From Caldifarciminota bacterium (GTDB taxonomy: Bacteria; Hydrothermota; Tepidihabitantia; SM23-42): 15,560 nucleotides of DNA. The notes below the pieces were generated by a model that had not been told where the DNA came from, did no database searches, and saw only the letters and a program-made list of their open reading frames with translations. Location: contig JAGMEL010000143.1 in assembly GCA_023128195.1 (NCBI GenBank), forward strand, positions 1 through 15,560, in the 5' to 3' direction. A program made the position numbers and the translations under genes. Below are positions 7,047 to 13,785 of this stretch, piece after piece; position 1 is the first letter of the stretch; every line of letters starts with the position of its first letter.

Positions 7047-7517
7047 ATGACTGAAGAAAAAAAATATACAGAACAAGAATGGCACAAGAGAGCAGCAATT
7101 ACCTTGTTTAATCTTGTCTGGAGCCTATTGGATAAAAAAGACAGGACAAAACAAGAAGATGATAAAATGGTACATGCTGTTCATGCTTCTCGTTTTCATT
7201 GGGGCGAGATTGGTACACCTGTTGAGTTTGAGCGGGGTGAATGGCAGATTTCCCGCGTGTATTCGGTTCTGAACAGACCTCAATCAGCATTGTATTACGC
7301 TGAAAGATGTTTGGATATCTGCAAAGAGCATAATATTGGAGATTTTGATATTGCTTTTGCTTATGAAGCAATGGCAAGGGCGCATGCTGTTGCTGGGGAC
7401 AAGTCAGATTGCGAGAAGTACATCAAGTTAGCAAAAGAAGCTGGAGAACAAATTAAAAAGAAAGAAGACAAGGATTTGTTCTTTGGTGATCTTAAAACAG
7501 TACCTGGCTATAATTAG
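7047..7517 (+). CDS. Conserved TPR-like soluble protein
   Basis: The product is 156 residues with no signal peptide or membrane segment, starting after AAAGGAG. The core (residues ~44-110) has a distinctive ASRFHWGEIGTPVEFERGEW segment followed by helices with the spacing of tetratricopeptide repeats: VYSVLNRPQSALYYAERCLD (71-90) and IAFAYEAMARAHAVAGD (102-118), then a basic helix. I recognise this as a widespread small conserved protein of unknown function whose helices resemble TPRs. TPR proteins usually act as binding scaffolds, but no partner can be named. The downstream CDF gene begins 61 bp later in the same direction, so they are probably co-transcribed. Confidence 0.85.
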   Translation: MTEEKKYTEQEWHKRAAITLFNLVWSLLDKKDRTKQEDDKMVHAVHASRFHWGEIGTPVEFERGEWQISRVYSVLNRPQSALYYAERCLDICKEHNIGDFDIAFAYEAMARAHAVAGDKSDCEKYIKLAKEAGEQIKKKEDKDLFFGDLKTVPGYN

Positions 7518-7578
7518 GAGGTATTTGCAAAAAACCAAATAGGGAGGCCAAGCAGCACATTCTAAACAGAGATGAAAA

Positions 7579-8916
7579 GTGAATAACAAAAAACATAGAC
7601 ATGGCGGATTTTATGAATTTATTCTAATGGCTTTATTCAAAGAAGGGCCATTGAGTTTAAAAGAATTAAAGGAAAAAACGCTTCTTTTTGTTTCTCATTT
7701 CGGGTATTATCATCGAGAGAAATTTGAGAAGAAAGCCCGTGGTTTTCTTGATCGGTTCAGGATTAAAAGATACGGAGTTTCAGGTGCAGACATGGCAAGA
7801 TGGCGTAGAGAGTATGGAAAACAACTTGATGTGGAGTTTGAATGCAAAGATCTTATTAAGAAAGGCATGATCAGGTTAAACAAAGAAAACAAGTGTGAAC
7901 TAACCCAAAGTGGACAAGAGCAAGCCGAGAAATTTGCGAAAGAGATGGAAACAGCTGCACATCTGATTGAACGTCATTTCTTGAATCCGGCAGCAGCTGC
8001 AAGAAATACCATCATTGCCGATTTCTTCTTGGCAGTGATGAAACTTTTCGTAGGTTTTATAAGTGGTAGTGTTGGTTTGATTGCAGATGGGGCAGATGCT
8101 GCTATTGATACAGTTTCGGCTGTTATTGTTTGGGTCGGGATAAAGTACAAGAAAGAGTTTGTAGGAACCCTGATTATTATTGCAATGATGTTTATAACCG
8201 GCATTAGCGTAGGGTACGAATCAATAAATAAAATCATAGAAGCACTAATTGCAACAATCGAGCCAATATCAATGCCTATTCTGGTAATTGTGGCTGAAGC
8301 AATAGCACTTATTTTTGCTGTTATTCTTTCTTTTTATCAGCGTTATATAGGAAAAAAATATGGGAGTTTAGCACTAATTTCACAATCAGTTGATTCCAAG
8401 AATCACATATATGTTGCAGCAATGGTTATTGCAGGCGCCATATTCTCAATGTTTGGCATCTACTTTGTAGACGCCTTGATTGGTGGGTTTGTTATCTTCA
8501 GAATCTTAAAGGATGCAATAGAACTGTTAAAAGAAGTTCTTTCTTCAATAAAAGGAGAAAAAACCGACTTCTCAAAATACAAGGTACCATTTGAAAAGCA
8601 CTGGCATATGAACAGACTCCAGACCTTTAGAATTTGGATATTGTATTCAATCAAAGAGGATGGTTTGTATACCAAGGATGAATTGATAAATGCACTTGAG
8701 ATGACCTTTAGATCTGGATATATTCCCATATTAAGTGAATTTAAATTTACGCTTGGTAAGGGATTTGACTTCAGGGAAGAATTCAACAATTTAATAAAGC
8801 CGTTATTAGAACAAAATTTGTTAGTTAAAAAGGATGATACATTTGTTCTAACCAGGGACGGTAAAAAACGTGTTGAAAAAGCGTTTAAGAGTATAAGGTT
8901 CCATGCGAATGAATAA
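7579..8916 (+). CDS. CDF-family cation transporter core flanked by winged-helix-like domains
   Basis: The product is 445 residues from a GTG that directly follows an in-frame TGA; the SD is weak (AGAGATGA). Residues ~143-322 look like a cation diffusion facilitator membrane core: NTIIADFFLAVMKLFVGFIS (TM1), GSVGLIADGADAAIDTVSAV (TM2, with D173-x3-D177 in the metal-site position), two hydrophobic helices at ~195-213 and 232-253, then SVDSKNHIYVAAMVIAGAIF (TM5) and a last helix through ~312. CDF proteins export Zn, Fe, Mn or similar ions by proton antiport. In TM5 the usual H-x3-D pair appears as D272-x3-H276. Residues ~10-125 and ~350-440 each look like winged helices ending in a wing motif (CELTQSGQEQAEKFA; FVLTRDGKKRVEKAF). 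They replace the normal short CDF cytosolic domain. Metal identity and DNA binding are not shown. An alternative is a degenerate CDF acting mainly as a sensor. Confidence 0.85.
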   Translation: MNNKKHRHGGFYEFILMALFKEGPLSLKELKEKTLLFVSHFGYYHREKFEKKARGFLDRFRIKRYGVSGADMARWRREYGKQLDVEFECKDLIKKGMIRLNKENKCELTQSGQEQAEKFAKEMETAAHLIERHFLNPAAAARNTIIADFFLAVMKLFVGFISGSVGLIADGADAAIDTVSAVIVWVGIKYKKEFVGTLIIIAMMFITGISVGYESINKIIEALIATIEPISMPILVIVAEAIALIFAVILSFYQRYIGKKYGSLALISQSVDSKNHIYVAAMVIAGAIFSMFGIYFVDALIGGFVIFRILKDAIELLKEVLSSIKGEKTDFSKYKVPFEKHWHMNRLQTFRIWILYSIKEDGLYTKDELINALEMTFRSGYIPILSEFKFTLGKGFDFREEFNNLIKPLLEQNLLVKKDDTFVLTRDGKKRVEKAFKSIRFHANE

Positions 8917-8922
8917 TATCCT

Positions 8923-8950
8923 CCCCCACACCAATACATTGGTATGGGGG
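8923..8950 (+). promoter_or_regulatory. Intercistronic hairpin
   Basis: CCCCCACACCAAT (8923-8935) pairs with 8938-8950 apart from one C/A mismatch (8929/8944). It begins 6 nt after the stop at 8916 and ends 9 nt before the SD AAAGGAGG. No U-tract follows (TGATTTATTAAAGGAGG). Confidence 0.6.
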
Positions 8951-8972
8951 TGATTTATTAAAGGAGGAAGAT

Positions 8973-9494
8973 ATGAAAGGGTTAAAAATAGCATTGATAG
9001 TTATGGGTGCAATTGTTGTCTTGCTCTTGATTATGTTTGGCATCTATTTGCTGTCTAATATTCAGGGAGAAGCCGAGTCATTTGAGGTTAACAGTCCTGA
9101 ATTGGAACAAAAAGTACTGATTGCAAGTCAAGGGAGTGATTTTAAGAACGCTTTAGTTGGGAGTTTAACTACATATCTGGGAAAAAAGCCAATCTATATT
9201 AAGGTAATAGATGTCAGTGCTCTATCCGAGGTTAATGAAGATGAGTGGAGTGCTATGATTCTTATTCACACGACTGAAATGAATAAAGTGCAGTCTGATG
9301 TTAAGGCATATCTTGACAAGGCGCATGATTTGAACAAGGTGATCATCATAACAACTTCTGGTCAAGGCGATTGGAAGACAGATAAATATGACGTTGATAT
9401 CATCACGTCTGCTTCTAAAAAGAAAGAATTGCCTTCACTGATAAGTACTATTCTTACTAAATTGGATGTGATATTGAAGACAGAAACTATGTGA
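8973..9494 (+). CDS. Membrane-anchored alpha/beta protein, possibly flavodoxin-like
   Basis: The product is 173 residues with a strong SD (AAAGGAGGAAGAT). Residues 5-27 form one transmembrane helix with basic residues before it, so the rest should face outside or be anchored at the membrane. The soluble part alternates strands and helices: KVLIAS (47-52), PIYIKVIDVS (73-82), SAMILIH (93-99), KVIIITTSGQGDW (122-134), VDIITSAS (141-148). That order resembles a flavodoxin-like Rossmann fold, with SGQGDW as a Gly-rich loop, but the usual FMN phosphate loop is not evident. I do not recognise a named family. It follows the CDF gene by 56 bp with a hairpin between, suggesting shared transcription with separately tuned expression. 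Confidence 0.75.
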   Translation: MKGLKIALIVMGAIVVLLLIMFGIYLLSNIQGEAESFEVNSPELEQKVLIASQGSDFKNALVGSLTTYLGKKPIYIKVIDVSALSEVNEDEWSAMILIHTTEMNKVQSDVKAYLDKAHDLNKVIIITTSGQGDWKTDKYDVDIITSASKKKELPSLISTILTKLDVILKTETM

Positions 9495-9519
9495 TGTGGG
9501 ATTCCTCACAATGATAAAA

Positions 9520-9599
9520 TAATAACTGTCTTCACACATACAACCAGGAAATACATGCCAGTAGCTGTATTGTGAAAAGTGCAGAGGACTCAGTTATTA
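9520..9599 (+). ncRNA. Imperfect long inverted repeat in the 161-bp gap
   Basis: TAATAACTG (9520-9528) pairs perfectly with 9591-9599. Inside, TTCACA-C-ATACA (9531-9542) pairs with TGTATTGTGAA (9566-9576) with one bulged base, leaving an internal loop and a 23-nt apical loop. A small hairpin also starts right after the preceding stop (9495-9510). This could be a structured leader of the methyltransferase gene, a small RNA, or a decayed element. No known RNA class is recognised. Confidence 0.3.
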
Positions 9600-9655
9600 A
9601 TATACTTGATTTAGTAAGATAAGTGGATAAAATTTAATAGAGGTGATTTCTCATT

Positions 9656-10435
9656 ATGAAGAGCATCCATAGACATTTTTCTAAAATTGCCTATAAATAC
9701 AAAGATTTAAGAACTACAGATTTAGAACCGATTTTGTGTATCAAAAAGAGACTGCAAAATTTGACTAAGATTGAAGCAGGGGATATCGGTTGTGGGGTAG
9801 GAGGATACGATGTAAAATTATATAACTATTTAGAAGAGAGGCTTTATCTCACTTGTATTGATGTGAATGACGATATGTTGAATCAACTTAGAAAGAATTT
9901 TAATAATGAACGCAAAGTTAACAATTTCAAAATAATAAAAGCAGTAGCAGAAAATTTACCATTACAGACCAATTCTTTGGATTGTATTTTCACCTTTAAC
10001 ACCATACACCATTTCAAACTTTTAGATTTTCTTAAAGAAGCATCTCGAGTTTTAAGAGATAATGGATACTTATTTATTTACACTCGTTTACAAAGTCAGA
10101 ACAAAAGAAATATATGGGGGAGATTTTTCCCTAAGTTCCATGAAAAAGAAAAACGGCTCCATAAACTAAATAAATTGAAAGATAGCTTAAATAAAATGCC
10201 AATGCTGGAATTGGAATCCATTGAATACTTCAAATATACGCGAATTGCTGGATTAGAATGGCTCTTAACACAAGCAGTGAACCACCATTACTCTACATTT
10301 TGTTTATATAATAAAAAAGAGTTTGAAGAAGCCTTAAAAGGGTTTCAGGAAAATATTGTTCGCAATTTTAAAAATACCAACAGGATCATATGGGATGATG
10401 AGAACATAATGTTTATCATTATAAAGAATGTTTGA
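9656..10435 (+). CDS. Class I SAM-dependent methyltransferase
   Basis: The product is 259 residues, starting after AGAGGTGAT. It has a complete N-terminal class I (Methyltransf_11-like) core: motif I DIGCGVGG (43-50), an acidic end of strand 2 in CIDVND (67-72), AENLPL (98-103), motif IV LDCIFTFNTIHHF (108-120) and VLRDNGYLFIYTR (132-144). The C-terminal ~110 residues (IWGRFFPKFHEKEKRL, then HHYSTFCLYNKKEFEEAL) form a conserved extension typical of one uncharacterised subgroup. It would transfer a methyl group from S-adenosylmethionine to an unknown, probably small-molecule, acceptor. The stop overlaps a possible start (TGATG) of the following GNAT frame, so the two genes are probably co-expressed. 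Confidence 0.9.
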   Translation: MKSIHRHFSKIAYKYKDLRTTDLEPILCIKKRLQNLTKIEAGDIGCGVGGYDVKLYNYLEERLYLTCIDVNDDMLNQLRKNFNNERKVNNFKIIKAVAENLPLQTNSLDCIFTFNTIHHFKLLDFLKEASRVLRDNGYLFIYTRLQSQNKRNIWGRFFPKFHEKEKRLHKLNKLKDSLNKMPMLELESIEYFKYTRIAGLEWLLTQAVNHHYSTFCLYNKKEFEEALKGFQENIVRNFKNTNRIIWDDENIMFIIIKNV

Positions 10436-10464
10436 TGGCTTTGGAAATTTTTAAGGGGATGCAG

Positions 10465-11052
10465 ATGCCTATTAAAATAAAAGAGGTCAGCGCTGATATG
10501 CTTTCTCAGTATGCAGAAATCCCGATCGCATTCGAGGTTTCATCAGTGTTCCAGATCGATTTAATCAATGATGGACTTGGTGGTATCAAGCTGCGTGAGG
10601 AGAAGGTTGAACATCCATATATAAAGGATTATGATGATTGTGAGGAGAGTGAACGACCCAAACGATGGCCCAAGCGTTTTGACGTCAGTAACTGGGGGTT
10701 TTTTATCGCCTCAAATGAGAATCAACATGTTGGAGGAACGGTTGTAGCCTTTAACACATCTGGCGTGCATATGTTGGCTGGTCGTAAAGACCTTGCAGTG
10801 TTATGGGATATCCGTGTACATCCTGATTTCAGGCGCTCTGGAATTGGGACAAGGCTATTTGCTTACGCAGCAAACTGGTCTAAAGAACGAGTGTGCAAGC
10901 AGCTGAAGATTGAAACCCAAAATGTGAATGTGCCAGCCTGTCGATTTTACGCAAAACAGGGTTGTCGACTGGGTGAAATAAACCGCTATGCATATGCCGG
11001 ACATCCCAAGGTCGGACACGAGATTATGCTCATCTGGTATCTCGATCTATGA
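10465..11052 (+). CDS. GNAT acetyltransferase, streptothricin-acetyltransferase-like
   Basis: The product is 195 residues from the ATG at 10465, chosen because AAGGGG lies 6 nt upstream. Starts at 10435 (overlapping the upstream stop as TGATG) or 10459 are possible. The acetyl-CoA site is clear: WDIRVHPDFRRSGIGTRLF with R-x-x-G-x-G at ~123-128. Next come KIETQNVNVPACRFYAKQGC (149-167) and a C-terminal HEIMLIWYLDL. The ETQ-N-N--AC-FYAK string and the IWY end match the streptothricin acetyltransferase (SatA-type) branch of GNATs as I recall it. It would acetylate an amine, perhaps an antibiotic beta-lysyl group, but the natural substrate is uncertain. The methyltransferase partner suggests small-molecule modification or detoxification. 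Confidence 0.88.
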   Translation: MPIKIKEVSADMLSQYAEIPIAFEVSSVFQIDLINDGLGGIKLREEKVEHPYIKDYDDCEESERPKRWPKRFDVSNWGFFIASNENQHVGGTVVAFNTSGVHMLAGRKDLAVLWDIRVHPDFRRSGIGTRLFAYAANWSKERVCKQLKIETQNVNVPACRFYAKQGCRLGEINRYAYAGHPKVGHEIMLIWYLDL

Positions 11053-11061
11053 TACCTTAAG

Positions 11062-11090
11062 TTGACTCGGGCTTTACTTTTCTGTATAAT
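11062..11090 (+). promoter_or_regulatory. Near-consensus sigma70 promoter
   Basis: TTGACT (11062-11067), a 17-bp spacer, and TATAAT (11085-11090) lie 10 nt after the GNAT stop. Transcription would begin near 11097, giving a ~95-nt leader for the metallophosphoesterase gene. This is the clearest promoter in the window. Confidence 0.8.
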
Positions 11091-11125
11091 AGCATGTGAT
11101 AAAATGTAGTCCTCTTAAGCCTCTT

Positions 11126-11167
11126 TCTTTAGGCATTTATTTGTCTTTAGGTGTTTAGGAATTTAGG
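11126..11167 (+). repeat. Octamer tandem repeat NNTTTAGG in a 5' leader
   Basis: TCTTTAGG occurs at 11126-11133, then again at 11144-11151, followed directly by TGTTTAGG and AATTTAGG (to 11167), an 8-bp period. It lies wholly inside the predicted leader between the promoter and the SD of the 11193 gene. Confidence 0.6.
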
Positions 11168-11192
11168 TATTTGATTTATTAAAGGAGGTATT

Positions 11193-12950
11193 ATGAATAA
11201 ATGTGGTCTATTTCAAAAGGTCTCAATGGTTTTGTTTGTGACCCTAATCATTGGCTGTGTTGCTCAGGCAGAGGCACAGGGAAATGATTGTCCAATCCGT
11301 TTTGCAGTTATTGGTGACCGTACTGGCGGGCATACACCTGGAATCTACGGTCAAATCGTCAAGGAGATTGAAAGATTAAAACCAGATTTTGTTATGACTG
11401 TTGGCGATATGATTGAAGGATACACAGAAGATACTACTGTAGTGAATAAAGAATGGAAAGAATACAAATCATTATTAACTCCGCTTACAGCACCAATCTA
11501 TTTCACTCCTGGTAATCACGATATTTGGGATGATGCTTCTCTTGAGCTATACGAAAATCATATTGGAAAACCATATTATTCTTTTGATATTAAAAACTTG
11601 CATTTTATAATCCTTGATAATAGTTGCTGGGAATCAAGCGAAGAACTTTCTGAAAAACAGATCGATTGGCTGATTAGCGATTTAGAAAAGCATAAAAAAG
11701 CCGCTTATACTTTTGTCTTTTATCACAAGCCTTTCTGGTATGAGACAACAGCGGAAGACAAAAACGATACTCTGCACAGTCTGCTTCGTAATTTTGGTGT
11801 TGATGCAGTATTTACCGGGCATTACCATATTTATTTTGGTGGTGAATATGATGAGATTATCTACACTGGTGTTGGAAGCTCGGGTGGTGGCTGTGATCCA
11901 GGGCCGACTGGTTTAGAATACCATTTTGCCTGGGTGACTGTTGATAAGAAAGGGATTTCAATAGCACTGATAAAAATGGGTGGAGTATTGCCATGGGATG
12001 AGGTAACAGCATCAGACCTGAAATTTATCGATAAAATATATCTTGTAGGTATTGATTTTGAAAAACCAGTATTTGTAAAAGAAGACCTTACTGTTGCAGA
12101 TACTAAACTTGTGATAGAATTTAATAATCTCAGCCCTGATTTTGAACTCGAGGATACATTGCATTGGGAAATACCAGAGGGATGGTTTGTTGAGCCAGAG
12201 AGTTTGTTTTTAAAAATTAAACCAGGAGAAAGCCGCACTGTTGAATTCAAAGTTAAGAGTGAAGCAAAGCTCTATCCTGTTCCAGTTTTGTCCGCGCACT
12301 TTCCTTATGCTCAAGGAAAAAATTATGAGCTTGAAAAGGATTTACGTATTGCTCGTGAGGCATATTGTTATAGAGCAAAGACCCCTCCTGTGATTGATGG
12401 TGAGATATCTGAACCCGTGTGGAAGAATCCTGTTTCGCTGCTCTTTTCACCTGATGGAAATCCAATGTCCATTGATCCTGTGAATTTCTACTTTTTGTAT
12501 GATGAGAAAAATATCTATATTGCTGCCTATTGCAAAGATTTAAAAATTGATTCTATTATTGCTGGTGTAACAGACCATGATGGTGCAGTTTATGCTGAAG
12601 ATTGTGTGGGTTATTTTTTCCAACCTGATATAGGAAAAGGTTTGGTTTATCAAGTTTACTTTAATCCACTTGGAGCGGTCTTTGACCAGAAGATATTAGT
12701 GAGTCCTGAGGCAGGATTTGATGCTGAAAGAACCTGGAACGGCACTTATGAAGTAAAAAGTATAAAAGGCAGTGATTTCTGGAGTATTGAGGCGCGCATT
12801 CCTCTTAGTCAGTTTGAGATAGCAATTAAACCAGGCCAGAAATGGGGACTGAATTTCAGGCGTAAACAGAAAAGATTTAATAGTTCAGCTGACTGGCAAG
12901 TCCCAATAACTTATGACCCGGAAACATACGGGTTTCTGATCATGAAATAA
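11193..12950 (+). CDS. Exported calcineurin-like metallophosphoesterase with C-terminal CBM9-like domain
   Basis: The product is 585 residues with a strong SD (AAAGGAGGTATT). The N-terminus is a signal peptide with a plausible lipobox I-I-G-C22; type I cleavage after AEA is the alternative. Residues ~34-250 carry the metallophosphoesterase motifs: GDRTG (D42), GDMIEG (D72), GNHD (108-110), YHKP (H178) and GHYHIYFGG (H210, H212). The first motif is D-x-T rather than the usual D-x-H, so one metal ligand may differ. Residues ~295-385 look like an Ig-like NEW3-type linker (WFVEPESLFL--PGESRTVEF). Residues ~391-585 resemble the CBM9-like domain found on secreted proteins: PPVIDGEISEPVWKN, then YFLYDEKNIYIAAYCKD, then WSIEARIPLSQF and WGLNFRRKQ. 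It is probably a periplasmic or surface phosphoesterase targeted to a polysaccharide; the substrate is unknown. The next gene follows after 26 bp. Confidence 0.92.
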   Translation: MNKCGLFQKVSMVLFVTLIIGCVAQAEAQGNDCPIRFAVIGDRTGGHTPGIYGQIVKEIERLKPDFVMTVGDMIEGYTEDTTVVNKEWKEYKSLLTPLTAPIYFTPGNHDIWDDASLELYENHIGKPYYSFDIKNLHFIILDNSCWESSEELSEKQIDWLISDLEKHKKAAYTFVFYHKPFWYETTAEDKNDTLHSLLRNFGVDAVFTGHYHIYFGGEYDEIIYTGVGSSGGGCDPGPTGLEYHFAWVTVDKKGISIALIKMGGVLPWDEVTASDLKFIDKIYLVGIDFEKPVFVKEDLTVADTKLVIEFNNLSPDFELEDTLHWEIPEGWFVEPESLFLKIKPGESRTVEFKVKSEAKLYPVPVLSAHFPYAQGKNYELEKDLRIAREAYCYRAKTPPVIDGEISEPVWKNPVSLLFSPDGNPMSIDPVNFYFLYDEKNIYIAAYCKDLKIDSIIAGVTDHDGAVYAEDCVGYFFQPDIGKGLVYQVYFNPLGAVFDQKILVSPEAGFDAERTWNGTYEVKSIKGSDFWSIEARIPLSQFEIAIKPGQKWGLNFRRKQKRFNSSADWQVPITYDPETYGFLIMK

Positions 12951-12976
12951 TCGGATTAAAAAAAGGAATCAGTAAT

Positions 12977-13693
12977 ATGAAACAAATGACGAGACTAATT
13001 GTGAATTGTTTTTTAATAATTATTTGGTTGATACCGTTTGCAGCACAGGCACAGAGCGTACAAGATACTTTGTGGCAGAAAGCTCTTATTATAGCTGAGG
13101 CAAACCAGGATTTTGTACCTGGTTTTATGATTATGCGTATGGAAGAGTTGGATAAAAATGGCAAAGTCAAAAGTATCACGGAAACATGGACGCGGTTGAC
13201 TTTAGGAGAGAATGGTGAATTAGAGTATGATACAATTAAGATATTGAAAGATGGTGAGGATGTTACGAATGAACCGAAGAAGTCGGGTAAATCTGAATCA
13301 GTTAGTGTAAAGGCGAATCCGTTTGATCCTGATGTCCAGGATGATGTATCTGTGAATCGTACAGATCGGCAAGAAGTGATTAATGACAAGCAGTGTGTTA
13401 TCTATGAATTTGTTCAGAAAACAGAAGACGAAAAAGAAGATGAAAAAGTGTTAAGCGGCACAGCGTGGCTGGAAAAGGAAACCGGAGTTCCTGTGCAAAT
13501 ACAGTTCAAAACAGATCCCTTACCAAAACATACTAAACGTATGCTGACCACAATGTGCTATGAATTTATTCCTGAGGAATCGTGGCATTTGAAAGAGATG
13601 ATAATGGAAGCAACTGCTGGTTTTCTCTGGATTAAAAAGCATTTTCGCGTCACTGTGAATTTCAGCGAACATTGGAAAAAGCCTGAAGATTGA
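12977..13693 (+). CDS. Periplasmic LolA-like protein
   Basis: The product is 238 residues starting after AAAAGGAATCAG. Residues 1-25 are a Sec signal peptide with AQA as the cleavage site. The mature part is acidic and beta-rich: FMIMRMEELDKNGKVKSITE, then WTRLTLGENG, a central charged segment, GTAWLEKETGVPVQIQF, and a final sequence alternating like long beta strands (CYEFIPEESWHLKEMIMEAT, FRVTVNFSEHW). This half-barrel pattern, with a GTAWLEK turn, suggests the LolA/LolB-like or outer-membrane lipoprotein-sorting fold, which binds lipids. The resemblance is weak and no conserved catalytic residues are seen. It is 26 bp after the metallophosphoesterase gene and likely in the same transcript. 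Confidence 0.75.
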   Translation: MKQMTRLIVNCFLIIIWLIPFAAQAQSVQDTLWQKALIIAEANQDFVPGFMIMRMEELDKNGKVKSITETWTRLTLGENGELEYDTIKILKDGEDVTNEPKKSGKSESVSVKANPFDPDVQDDVSVNRTDRQEVINDKQCVIYEFVQKTEDEKEDEKVLSGTAWLEKETGVPVQIQFKTDPLPKHTKRMLTTMCYEFIPEESWHLKEMIMEATAGFLWIKKHFRVTVNFSEHWKKPED

Positions 13694-13738
13694 AAAAAAT
13701 AGTCAAGGAGTACATAAATGGAGGATGAGATAAAATTT

Positions 13739-13769
13739 TTCACAAATTTTTCACAGAAATATATATAAT
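13739..13769 (+). promoter_or_regulatory. Putative promoter with doubled TTCACA boxes
   Basis: TTCACA at 13739-13744 and 13750-13755 (11 bp apart) is followed by TATAAT at 13764-13769, which ends 16 nt before the ATG at 13786. A 21-bp segment across the two boxes matches the element at 567-598 (minus) at 19 positions. This would give the 13786 gene a start separate from the upstream operon. Confidence 0.5.
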
Positions 13770-13785
13770 GAATTAGGTTAAAACT

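Noticed and set aside
6976..7050. 24-codon plus-strand frame ending over the TPR gene start
   Set aside because: There is no SD, it starts inside a palindrome and runs through a hairpin; probably chance.
7525..7542. Five-codon TTG frame (MQKTK) after AGGAGG downstream of the TPR gene
   Set aside because: Too short to support as a gene; the SD-like sequence may be a relic.
7974..8939. Minus-strand open frames within the CDF gene
   Set aside because: They overlap a clearly conserved membrane protein on the plus strand and look like complements of its hydrophobic codons.
13718..13768. 16-codon frame after AAGGAG
   Set aside because: It consists mostly of the doubled TTCACA promoter element and ends in the -10 box, so a peptide gene is unlikely.
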